Shown here piece after piece: positions 24,435 through 32,593 of a DNA stretch of 43,708 nt (position 1 is the first letter of the stretch; each line of letters begins with the position of its first letter). The DNA is from JBNKDD01 sp050288085. Lineage in GTDB: Bacteria; Chloroflexota; Anaerolineae; Aggregatilineales; UBA3940. The stretch covers positions 1 through 43,708 of the forward strand of contig JBNKDD010000013.1 in NCBI GenBank assembly GCA_050288085.1, read 5' to 3'. The notes under the pieces are model-generated. The model was given only the letters and a program-made list of their open reading frames with translations, was not told the DNA's origin and ran no database searches. The translations under genes were made by a program, and so were the position numbers.

Positions 24435-27026
24435 ATGGCAAAGCCTCCTACCCGGCTGCACATGGTTTCTCACACCCGCCAGGGTCGTGAACAGTACCAG
24501 ACATACCAGAACTGGAGGCTCCAGCTTGTTAACCTGATAGACAGCCTGCTCGGTCAATTAGCTGACCATCCTGGATTTTGGCTGGATGGTCAGAGTATTC
24601 TCCTGGAAGATTACCTTGAAATAAGGCCGGACAAGGCCGATAAGATCGCCCAACTGGTTGGTGACGGTCATCTTCAGGTTGGCCCCTGGTACGTTCTGAC
24701 CGATGCCTTTCTGGTCAGTCCTGAAGCTCTGATTCGCAACTTATTGATCGGTGCGGAACTGGTAAAAAAGTTTGGCGCCGATCTTGGAGTTGGTTATTTG
24801 CCCGATTCGTCCGGGCAGATTGGGCAGATGCCCCAAATCCTGCAAGGCTTCGGAATCGAGAATGTGGTCGTTATGCATGGGCTGGGTGATGTGCCTCTAG
24901 AAGTCTGGTGGGAGGCACCGGATACCAGCCGTGTTTTGATCAGCTATTTATGGAATGGCTTTCCTGATAACTGGTCGCCTGACTCTTTTAAACAAGCACG
25001 GGACGAATTAAGTCCACTGTCTTCAACCGCCACTCTGTTATTGATGGATGACAACACTTCACCGGCAGATATGTCCCAACTTATTGATTCGGTGCAGCGG
25101 AAGGTAAAGGGGACGAAGATCGTTAATAGCGATTTGCAAACGTACTTTACCGAGATACGAGCCAGCGATGCCGTTCAATCAGATAGTCTTCAGGTGATGC
25201 ATGGTGAACTGCGATCCACAGAGCGATTTCATCTTTCGACGGGTGCTTTAAGCTCTCGTATCTGGCTTAAACAGCGAAACCATTTTGTTGAAACCTTATT
25301 AGAGCGCTGGGCTGAACCATTCACTGCATGGGCCATGCTGCTTGACTCGCACACCGGCAGTGAGCAGTCATTTGCTCTCCAATCACCACACGGCATTCTG
25401 CATCACGCCTGGCGGATTCTGATGGAGAACCAGTCATATTCCGCTATTCGGGGATGCAGCATTGACGCTGTTCAACACGATCTGGTCGTGCGCTTTGACC
25501 ATGCTGAACAGATCGCCAATACCATCTTGCAGAAGAGCCTTGATTTTCTCATCGAGGCAGTTGATACCGGTGGATACGGCGCGGATTCTATTCCCGTTGT
25601 CATCTTCAATGCTGCTGGACATCTCCGTACCGATCTTGTATCGGTTGAGATGAACCTGACTCCTGAATTCCATCCCTTTAAGATCGTCGATGCTGATGGC
25701 AATGAGCAGCCTTTCGAAGCATTTGAAGAAATCGTCTATGATGAGGGTGACACTACTGATAGGCCAATCATCATTCGTTTCCTGGCGAGGGATATGCCGC
25801 CATATGGCTACCGCGCCTATTCAATCCAACCGGCAAAGAACCCGCCGGAGGATACGATTGTTGACGAAGGGTTGACCATCAAGAATGATCTGCTGAGTGT
25901 GACCCTTGACCCCTACCAGGGCACGTTTACCTTATTTGATCTACAGACGGGGCGATCCTTCTCTGACCTCAACCTTTACGTTGATGGTGGGGACCGCGGC
26001 GATACCTATACTTTCTGCCCCCCGCAGCGAGATACCCTGATCAGCGCCCCCATGAATACCCCGCTGCATGTCAAGCGGATAATCAGCCCGGTATCCCAAA
26101 GCCTGGAATATTTGCAGATATTCCGGCTGCCGTCCATGTTAAGCCCGGAACGAGATGCGAGGCTACCATTGGCCGCCCAATTCTCTCCCATCTCGGTGAC
26201 GACCAGGTTGCAAATTACTGAAGATGTTCCCCGTGTAGATGTCGATGTTACGGTTGACAACGCCGCTAAAGATCATCGGCTCCGGGTGCATTTCCCAACC
26301 GGTACGCCCGCAGAAACTGCCTTATTTGATGGGCATTTCGAGATTGTTCATCGAGCTGTCGACCTGCCGTTGAACACAAAAGAATGGGCACAGCAGCCTA
26401 CATCTGAACAGCCGCAGCGAGCGTTTGTTACCGTTCTTGGGCACGAAACCGGCCTTACAATCGCCAACCGGGGCTTACCCGAAGTAGCCGTACTCTCAGA
26501 TGACAGTCATTCCGAAATCGCGCTGACTCTGCTTCGCTGCGTTGGGTGGTTAAACAGGGATGATCTCCCTAATCGGAGGGGCGGGGCCGGATTATCGTTA
26601 GCTGTTCCGGGAGCGCAGAACCTGGGAACCTACCAATTTGAATACAGCATCATCCCACATAGTTCTGATCCGCTGCCCGCCTGGCAAGAATCGTGGGCCT
26701 TCCAGACGCCATTGGTGGCAAGGGTAACCGGTCATCATGAGGGGACATTAAAACCGGAAGGGAGCTTTGTAACCTGTGATAATCCCAGATTTATCCTGAG
26801 CACCGTTAAGATGGTTGAGAATGGACAGGAATTGATCGTACGGGGATACAGCATTAGCACAGAAGAGGAACAGGTTACCCTCCAACTTGCCCTGCCATTT
26901 TCGCAGGCGGTCTTTGCCCGGCTCGATGAAACCCGAACCGGGGAAGCTGTCACGAGCGAAGGAAATGGCCGCTACACTTTTACTGTGCGCCCGGCTGAGA
27001 TTATCACGTTGTCCTTCGGCGAGTGA
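24435..27026 (+). CDS. GH38 alpha-mannosidase-like protein with degenerate active site
   Basis: The 863-residue frame is open and keeps the GH38 layout: N-terminal barrel (GYLPDSSGQIGQMPQILQGFG), the middle three-helix region (SSRIWLKQRNHFVETLLERWAEP) and the large C-terminal beta domains. Active-site motifs are changed. The usual HTHWDREWY reads HTRQGREQY (residues 13-21), DSFGH reads DSSGQ (124-128), and NHPHDSICG reads NQSYSAIRG (332-340). Three of the zinc ligands of known GH38 enzymes (the first-motif His and Asp, and the third-motif His) are replaced; only the nucleophile Asp124 is kept. No signal peptide is seen. A binding or regulatory role, or a non-enzyme, is inferred. The zinc-ribbon gene lies 27 bases upstream. 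Confidence 0.85.
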   Translation: MAKPPTRLHMVSHTRQGREQYQTYQNWRLQLVNLIDSLLGQLADHPGFWLDGQSILLEDYLEIRPDKADKIAQLVGDGHLQVGPWYVLTDAFLVSPEALIRNLLIGAELVKKFGADLGVGYLPDSSGQIGQMPQILQGFGIENVVVMHGLGDVPLEVWWEAPDTSRVLISYLWNGFPDNWSPDSFKQARDELSPLSSTATLLLMDDNTSPADMSQLIDSVQRKVKGTKIVNSDLQTYFTEIRASDAVQSDSLQVMHGELRSTERFHLSTGALSSRIWLKQRNHFVETLLERWAEPFTAWAMLLDSHTGSEQSFALQSPHGILHHAWRILMENQSYSAIRGCSIDAVQHDLVVRFDHAEQIANTILQKSLDFLIEAVDTGGYGADSIPVVIFNAAGHLRTDLVSVEMNLTPEFHPFKIVDADGNEQPFEAFEEIVYDEGDTTDRPIIIRFLARDMPPYGYRAYSIQPAKNPPEDTIVDEGLTIKNDLLSVTLDPYQGTFTLFDLQTGRSFSDLNLYVDGGDRGDTYTFCPPQRDTLISAPMNTPLHVKRIISPVSQSLEYLQIFRLPSMLSPERDARLPLAAQFSPISVTTRLQITEDVPRVDVDVTVDNAAKDHRLRVHFPTGTPAETALFDGHFEIVHRAVDLPLNTKEWAQQPTSEQPQRAFVTVLGHETGLTIANRGLPEVAVLSDDSHSEIALTLLRCVGWLNRDDLPNRRGGAGLSLAVPGAQNLGTYQFEYSIIPHSSDPLPAWQESWAFQTPLVARVTGHHEGTLKPEGSFVTCDNPRFILSTVKMVENGQELIVRGYSISTEEEQVTLQLALPFSQAVFARLDETRTGEAVTSEGNGRYTFTVRPAEIITLSFGE

Positions 27027-27033
27027 GCCTGCC

Positions 27034-28770
27034 CTATCCACCACCTATCCCCAGATAACTGCCATCTCCCGGCCATAACTCGATAGAGAATTCTTCGAGT
27101 TCTTCCCCATTATCTTCAGGCATATAAGGCGTAAAATACTGCTGCTGGAGCAGAGCGATCGTTCCATCAGCCTGCATATCTTGCAGGGTAAAATCGATCA
27201 GAGCTAGAAAGTCAGCGTCGGTGGGAGATAGGGCCATGATGTAGTTGGCAGGCCGGTATCGTGTGTTTACCACCTGAATACGATCATCCGCCCGTGACAT
27301 CAGCACCAATGCAAACTCGTCACCGACAACTGCATTAACTCTACGATCTATCAGAGCTTCAAATGCCGCCATATAGGAATCGGCAAGTGAAATCTGCGGG
27401 AAGCCGTTGTTGTCTTCGATAATATCCTGGCTGATATCCAGGGGGTCTGCCGCCATTGAGGGTTTGTATTCCAGGTCGCCAACGCCAAATACCGTGACGT
27501 CGCGCCTGTGAATCAGCCGAAGGCCACGTTGGTAATATGGTTGGCTGAGCGCAAACTGTCCGATCAGCGCACGGCTGGGACGAACGCCAACTACCAGATC
27601 AACTTGGCCGCTCTCAAGCAGGTTTAGACCTGCATCGCCCATACTCTGTGGCGATTCGATCACAAGCACATTCCAGCGTCGTGCCATCTCGTTGATGATC
27701 GCCCGGTTGTAGCCATCAAAGATCGGTTGGCTGTCAAAGTTGGCTGGTTCAGCCGTCAGATCCAACCCGGCAACACGGAGCGGTTCACCCCGCTTGAGGC
27801 GTTCAAGGACAGACTCGGATACAGGTCGATTTGCCGGGAAGTTGTCAAAGGCATAGACCGGATCACCGGGGTAGGTGGGGAAGATATCGGCAGCATAGCC
27901 ATAGAAGTTTTCGGAAAACAGTTTTCCGAATTCGTCGTTGACAGCGATCTCTTGCAATGTCAGGTTAACCAGATCGCGAAGCGCAGTATCTCCACGACGG
28001 GTGGCAAAGGCGTAGGGTTCAATGGCGATAAACTCGTTGAGGATTTCCATATTATCTACCGACCGGGCGGCCAGCATCAGGTCTTCACGCCGACCCACAA
28101 TCGCCGTTATAGCCCCGGTTTCGATCATTGCAGACATAGCCGCATCTACCGAATCGAACCGCTGAGCCGCTGGGCTGATGCCTAAACGCTGTGTTGCCCC
28201 GGCAAACAGTGTTTCCGCTTCATTCCCAACAACCCCAACCGAAGCGGTTCCCAGCATGGATGTTTCTTCTATCCCTGAATCGGCTTTCACCAGGACAACG
28301 TAACCGCTGCGGAAAACAGTATCAGAAAACTCGACGAACTGTTCCAATTCACGGCGGTGGGGCATAGCTGCCGCCAGCATATCGACTTCTCCATCGATCA
28401 GCATCGGTAACCGGGTTTGCCGGGTGACCTGGACAAGAGTTACCTCCACGCCCCATAACTCAGCGATCCGGTGTACCAGGGCGACCTCGTATCCATGTAT
28501 CTGACCATTGTCGGCGAGAAATCCAAAAGGCGGGTAGTTGTATAGCACACCAACGCGGAACTCACCCCGGTCTCGAATAGCCTGTAACGCAGACTCCTCA
28601 ACCGGCTCGGGGATTGGGGTAAGGTTTGGGTCGCCACGCTGCCCTGGCGATTCGGTTGCTGTTGGCTCCGGGATGGTCGTTGGCGTCGAGTCTCCTGCTT
28701 CGCGGCAGGCCGCACCCATCAACGCCAAAGCAATCACAATCAGGTATCGAAAGAAAGCTTTACGAGTCAT
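27034..28770 (-). CDS. Lipoprotein with two tandem SBP_bac_3 solute-binding domains
   Basis: ATG at 28770 gives a proper lipoprotein signal (MTRKAFFRYLIVIALALMGAAC, lipobox Cys22), so it is preferred over an upstream in-frame ATG. After a Thr/Pro/Glu linker, two family-3 binding domains follow: one at about 60-295 (IRDRGEFRVGVLYNYPPFGF, DMLAAAMPHRRE, FSDTVFRSGYVVLV) and one at about 320-560 (LKRGEPLRVAGLDL, VDLVVGVRPSRA, YYQRGLRLI). Such domains bind polar amino acids. No permease or histidine kinase is adjacent. The gene start overlaps the end of nadD by 11 bases. Confidence 0.85.
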   Translation of the reverse strand: MTRKAFFRYLIVIALALMGAACREAGDSTPTTIPEPTATESPGQRGDPNLTPIPEPVEESALQAIRDRGEFRVGVLYNYPPFGFLADNGQIHGYEVALVHRIAELWGVEVTLVQVTRQTRLPMLIDGEVDMLAAAMPHRRELEQFVEFSDTVFRSGYVVLVKADSGIEETSMLGTASVGVVGNEAETLFAGATQRLGISPAAQRFDSVDAAMSAMIETGAITAIVGRREDLMLAARSVDNMEILNEFIAIEPYAFATRRGDTALRDLVNLTLQEIAVNDEFGKLFSENFYGYAADIFPTYPGDPVYAFDNFPANRPVSESVLERLKRGEPLRVAGLDLTAEPANFDSQPIFDGYNRAIINEMARRWNVLVIESPQSMGDAGLNLLESGQVDLVVGVRPSRALIGQFALSQPYYQRGLRLIHRRDVTVFGVGDLEYKPSMAADPLDISQDIIEDNNGFPQISLADSYMAAFEALIDRRVNAVVGDEFALVLMSRADDRIQVVNTRYRPANYIMALSPTDADFLALIDFTLQDMQADGTIALLQQQYFTPYMPEDNGEELEEFSIELWPGDGSYLGIGGG

Positions 28771-29356
28771 AAAGACCTTGCTGTAAAATGTAATCTTGTA
28801 CAGGATCGGGCAGCAAGTAGCGAATGCTTCGCCCTTTGGCAACCCGCGCCCGGATGTCATCAGCCGCGATTTCGATCAGCGGCGAATCAACGTAGACCAG
28901 CCGATCTGTCAGACCAGGTATGATATCTTTCAGGTGGTCAAGGTTTATCTGTACCCCTGGCCGGTGCATCACTGCCAGTATGGCTTGCTCAATGAGATGC
29001 TGCGGATTACGCCAGCGTGGAAGATCACTTAGCGAGTCACTACCCATCAAAAAATACAGCTCTCCGCCGGGATATTGGTTGGCTATGATCTCAAGCATAT
29101 CGACCGAGTAATGTGGGCCGGGCCGATCAACATCCACGCGGGAGAGTTCAAAAGCCGGGTTGTGTTCTAACGTCAGCTTGAGCATATCAAGGCGGCAATC
29201 GATAGAAGCCACGCTCTGCCCACGTTTTAATGGTTGTTCGCCCGCCGGAACCCAGAGCACATGCTCCAGGTCAAGTTGATCGCGGGCTTGCTCGGCCAGG
29301 ATCAAATGCCCAAAATGCGGCGGATCGAACGTCCCGCCCAGCACGCCCAGGCGCAT
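28760..29356 (-). CDS. nadD: Nicotinate-nucleotide adenylyltransferase
   Basis: The 198-residue protein has the nucleotidyltransferase motif GGTFDPPHFGHL, PAGEQPLKRG, FLMGSDSL, WRNPQHL and a C-terminal GRSIRYLLPDPVQDYI. The usual ISSTxIR motif reads IAADDIR here, a mild change. The enzyme adenylylates nicotinate mononucleotide in NAD synthesis. It begins at the end of obgE, sharing one base (TGATG), so the two are translationally coupled. Confidence 0.95.
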   Translation of the reverse strand: MRLGVLGGTFDPPHFGHLILAEQARDQLDLEHVLWVPAGEQPLKRGQSVASIDCRLDMLKLTLEHNPAFELSRVDVDRPGPHYSVDMLEIIANQYPGGELYFLMGSDSLSDLPRWRNPQHLIEQAILAVMHRPGVQINLDHLKDIIPGLTDRLVYVDSPLIEIAADDIRARVAKGRSIRYLLPDPVQDYILQQGLYDS

Positions 29357-30612
29357 CAGTCAGCCCACTCCAGTTCATATTCGCCGATCAGGACGGTATC
29401 ACCCGGTTGAATGCCTGCCTCTTTTAATGCATCGGATATCCCCAATGCCACCAGTATCCGGTGGAAGCGCACCAGGGCTTCGTCGTATTCCCAATAGGTC
29501 ATTGCCGCTGCCCGCTCGATCCGTTTGCCGACTATCCGGAAGGCATCTTCCTCTCGGATTATTTCGAAAACACCTTCATCTTCTTCAGGACGGAATACCG
29601 GGACTTCTTCGGCGGGGGGTGGCTCAGGTAGATCGACGAGCGTCTGCATAGCGAGGTTCATAAGTTCCTGAACCCCGTTTTGGGCCGCTGCTGAAATCGA
29701 CAGGATTGTTTTCCCCTGTGATTGAAAATGGGCTTTCACATCGGACCAACGTTCCTGGGCCTGTGGTAAGTCCATTTTGTTTAGTACAACAATCTGAGGT
29801 TTCTCGGCAAGTTGTTCGTCGAACAGGGCTAATTCAGTATTGATCTGGATGAAGTCGGCGATTGGATCCTCGCCCGAACCATCCAATAGGTGAATCAACA
29901 GGCGGGTGCGCTGAACGTGCCGCAGAAAACTGTGGCCCAATCCAATGCCTTTATGTGCTCCCTCAACCAATCCGGGGATATCCGCCAGCACCATGTCGCT
30001 GTCGCCGATCACGACCACCCCCAGATTTGGTTCAAGGGTCGTAAACGGATAAGCCGCAATCTTGGGTCGGGCGGCACTGACCACCGACAGTAAGGTGGAT
30101 TTACCCGCATTTGGTACGCCGACAATGCCGACATCGGCAATCAGCTTGAGTTCAAGCGTAACCCAGCGTTCTTCACCGGGTTCGCCTTTTTCGGCTATGC
30201 GAGGGGCCTGGTTAGTCGAGGTTTTGAACCGGGTATTACCCCGCCCGCCGCGTCCACCGTGAGCGACAACTACCCGTTGATCCGGCTCGGTCAGGTCAGC
30301 TATCAGGGCTTCCGTATCTGCATCACGGACAATTGTGCCGGGTGGCACTTCTACCACCAGGTCGTCACCGGTTGCACCTGTCTTCTTGAAACTGCCGCCG
30401 GGTTTTCCATTAGGCGCGAGGAAACGGCGCTGCCGCTCAAAACGCGATAGGGTATTCAACCGGGGGTTGACTACCAACACCACATCGCCACCCGGCCCGC
30501 CATCTCCCCCGGCAGGGCCGCCAAGCGGAACGTACTTCTCGCGGCGGAAAGCGACTAAACCTGCTCCGCCATCCCCGCCTTTAATGTAGATTTTCGTTTT
30601 ATCTAAAAACAT
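29356..30612 (-). CDS. obgE: GTPase Obg (CgtA)
   Basis: The 418-residue protein has the glycine-rich Obg fold (residues 1-158, with GGDGGAGLVAFRREK and GGRGGRGN) and then a GTPase domain: P-loop GVPNAGKSTLL, DIPGLVEGA, NKMD and SISAA. It ends with an OCT domain (about 335-418). Obg binds the large ribosomal subunit and acts in ribosome assembly and growth control. Length is within the family range. It heads an obgE-nadD-lipoprotein run on the minus strand. Confidence 0.97.
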   Translation of the reverse strand: MFLDKTKIYIKGGDGGAGLVAFRREKYVPLGGPAGGDGGPGGDVVLVVNPRLNTLSRFERQRRFLAPNGKPGGSFKKTGATGDDLVVEVPPGTIVRDADTEALIADLTEPDQRVVVAHGGRGGRGNTRFKTSTNQAPRIAEKGEPGEERWVTLELKLIADVGIVGVPNAGKSTLLSVVSAARPKIAAYPFTTLEPNLGVVVIGDSDMVLADIPGLVEGAHKGIGLGHSFLRHVQRTRLLIHLLDGSGEDPIADFIQINTELALFDEQLAEKPQIVVLNKMDLPQAQERWSDVKAHFQSQGKTILSISAAAQNGVQELMNLAMQTLVDLPEPPPAEEVPVFRPEEDEGVFEIIREEDAFRIVGKRIERAAAMTYWEYDEALVRFHRILVALGISDALKEAGIQPGDTVLIGEYELEWAD

Positions 30613-30650
30613 CGCGGGCCAAGCATACCGCGCCGATTAGGAAAGAGCAA

Positions 30651-30678
30651 AATGCACCGGGCTTGTCCGGCGTGCATT
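30651..30678 (-). terminator. Probable terminator of the cNMP-binding gene
   Basis: Inverted repeat AATGCAC / GTGCATT with a short inner stem; on the minus strand it is followed by TTTTGCTCTTT. It lies between the cNMP-binding gene end (30711) and obgE. Confidence 0.55.
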
Positions 30679-30710
30679 CGAAGGTGAATTGAATGGGAAC
30701 CGGGGCCTTT

Positions 30711-31181
30711 TCACCAGGTGACCCAGGTCTTCATACGCAGATCGGAATTGCGTATTTTCTTAGCGAGGTCTACGGCCAATCGAGACATCAGGCGATAGCC
30801 CAGTTCAGGATTTGACTCACACAGGGCGATCAAGTCTGCCCGCGGAATAACTACTACTTCAGTGCCTTGCTGTACACTCCTGGCAGAAGCCGAGCGTGTT
30901 CCCCTATCGACCAGGGCGATTTCGCCAAATACCTCACCTCGCCTCATTGTGACAATGGGGGTTGGCTCGTTTGTGAAGCTGTCGGGAAATGTAGAGTTGA
31001 TAAGGATATCGACCTCACCTCTGGCAATGACATACAATTCATCGCTCATTGAGGTCTCTTCAAAAATCGCGTCATTGTAATTGTAGACAGAAAGGGTGCT
31101 GATTGAAGCGATAAGTTCCAGTTGTTCTCCGTCGAGTCCGTCAAAAATGTCTGCTTGCTCAAGTATCGATAAAATAGACAT
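30711..31181 (-). CDS. Cyclic-nucleotide-binding domain protein
   Basis: ATG at 31181 is preferred because GGAGG lies seven bases before it. The 156-residue protein is a single cNMP-binding domain with the phosphate-binding cassette GEVFGEIALVDRGTRSASARS (Glu in GEIAL, Arg in RSA) and a C-terminal helix (YRLMSRLAVDLAKKIR). No DNA-binding domain follows, so it is a stand-alone sensor and not a Crp-type regulator. It may bind cAMP or another nucleotide and act on a partner. It is divergent from yraN. Confidence 0.85.
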   Translation of the reverse strand: MSILSILEQADIFDGLDGEQLELIASISTLSVYNYNDAIFEETSMSDELYVIARGEVDILINSTFPDSFTNEPTPIVTMRRGEVFGEIALVDRGTRSASARSVQQGTEVVVIPRADLIALCESNPELGYRLMSRLAVDLAKKIRNSDLRMKTWVTW

Positions 31182-31290
31182 GAGAGAACCTCCAACCATT
31201 CCATAGACGACGTGTTATCATATCATTATGTGCTTCTCCTCTTACAAATTATTTTATCATAACTTAACACATCAGTGAAGATGAGGATTG

Positions 31291-31662
31291 ATGAAGACAA
31301 CTACTGAGCTTGGTCGTTGGGGTGAAGGGCTTGCTTCGCAGGCTTTGGAGGCACACGGCTATCGGCTTGTTGAAAAAAACTGGCAGTGCCAGACAGGTGA
31401 GATTGACATAGTTGCCTGTGATGGTGAATGTTGGGTTTTTGTTGAAGTGAAAGTCCGGAGCAGCGATACTTTCGGCACACCCGAAGAAGCGGTCACCGTT
31501 ACCAAGCAAAGGCGTTTGCTTAATACCGGGATGATGTATCTGGTCGAACATGAACTTGAAGATGTGGCATGGCGGATCGATGTGGTTGCCATCGAACTGG
31601 CAGATAGTGGTAAGGTGCGTCGTTTGACCATTTACCAGGATGCGGTGCGAAGTAATGACTGA
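31291..31662 (+). CDS. YraN/UPF0102 endonuclease-like protein
   Basis: The 123-residue protein has LGRWGEGLASQALEAHGYRLVEKNW and then GEIDIV...FVEVKVRSS, which match the YraN family and its PD-(D/E)XK nuclease-like core (Glu, Asp, then Glu-x-Lys). RRLLNTGMMYL and a final beta strand complete the fold. The family's role is not firmly known; a link to Holliday-junction or DNA uptake functions has been proposed. A TTG at 31288 just before the ATG is also possible. It overlaps miaA by eight bases. Confidence 0.9.
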   Translation: MKTTTELGRWGEGLASQALEAHGYRLVEKNWQCQTGEIDIVACDGECWVFVEVKVRSSDTFGTPEEAVTVTKQRRLLNTGMMYLVEHELEDVAWRIDVVAIELADSGKVRRLTIYQDAVRSND

Positions 31663-32593
31663 TAAACCGTTAATTGTAGTCGTGGGGCCAACCGGGGTAG
31701 GGAAGACTTCTCTCGCCGTGCAGCTTGCCCAGGTGCTTTCAGGTGAGATCATCTCTGCCGACTCGCGCCAGGTATACCGTCACATGGATATTGGTACGGC
31801 CAAGCCAACCCCGGAAGAGATACTTCTCGCGCCTCACCACCTGGTTGATATCCTCGATCCCGATCAATGGTTGACATTGGCTGATTATCAAACGCGGGCT
31901 TATGCTGCGATTGATACCGTTTTAGCCGCTGGAAAGCTGCCTCTATTAGTTGGGGGGACAGGGCAGTATGTTCAGGCAGTTGTCGAAGGATGGGGTATTC
32001 CGCGTGTGCCGCCGCACTCGGTTCTGCGCGCCGAGCTTGAATCTATAGCCGATGTATACGGTCCCACCGTCCTCTATCACCGCTTGAACCAGGTAGACCC
32101 TTTGGCTGCTCAGTCCCTTGATTGGCGGAACGTGCGTCGGGTTGTTCGTGCATTAGAGGTTTATCTGGTATCAGGTGTTCCTATCTCCACCCACCAGACC
32201 CGCAAACCACCGCCTTATCGCTTAATAAAAATCGGCCTGACTCGTTCCCGCCCGGCCCTCTATGACCGGATCGACACCCGGATTGACTGCATGGTGGACA
32301 GCGGGTTGGTGGAAGAAGTGACTAAATTAGTCGAGATGGGTTATGGTTGGGAATTGCCCTCGATGAGCAGCTTAGGTTACCCGCAGATCGGAACCTATTT
32401 GCGTGATGAAGCAGCCCTTGAAGATGCAGTCGCCGCCATAAAACGTGATACCAGGACATTTATTCGCCGTCAGTACAATTGGTTTAGCCTGGAAGACCCG
32501 TCTATTCACTGGTTTGACGTGGAAGAGACATCCTTTGTCGATATCCTGACCTGGCTGCAACCCAGGCTCAGGGACGACTCATTTCAATCGTGA
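31655..32593 (+). CDS. miaA: tRNA dimethylallyltransferase MiaA
   Basis: The 312-residue protein (ATG at 31655) has the P-loop GPTGVGKTSLAV, SADSRQVYRHMDIGTAKP, the ring GGTGQYVQAV, RNVRRVVRALE and a C-terminal YPQIGTYL...RRQYNWF region. It transfers the dimethylallyl group of DMAPP to adenosine 37 of tRNAs reading U-starting codons. DMAPP here could come from the mevalonate route seen at the window start. The ATG lies inside the end of yraN, which suggests coupling. Its 3' end overlaps the converging protease gene by 26 bases. Confidence 0.97.
   Translation: MTDKPLIVVVGPTGVGKTSLAVQLAQVLSGEIISADSRQVYRHMDIGTAKPTPEEILLAPHHLVDILDPDQWLTLADYQTRAYAAIDTVLAAGKLPLLVGGTGQYVQAVVEGWGIPRVPPHSVLRAELESIADVYGPTVLYHRLNQVDPLAAQSLDWRNVRRVVRALEVYLVSGVPISTHQTRKPPPYRLIKIGLTRSRPALYDRIDTRIDCMVDSGLVEEVTKLVEMGYGWELPSMSSLGYPQIGTYLRDEAALEDAVAAIKRDTRTFIRRQYNWFSLEDPSIHWFDVEETSFVDILTWLQPRLRDDSFQS

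Noticed and set aside
24435..24500. Changed GH38 first motif considered as sequencing error
   Set aside because: Several separate codons differ, the frame is intact, and the second and third active-site motifs are altered as well, which single errors would not give.
31264..31752. 162-codon minus-strand frame over yraN and miaA start
   Set aside because: Lies opposite two well-supported genes and has no recognisable domain.
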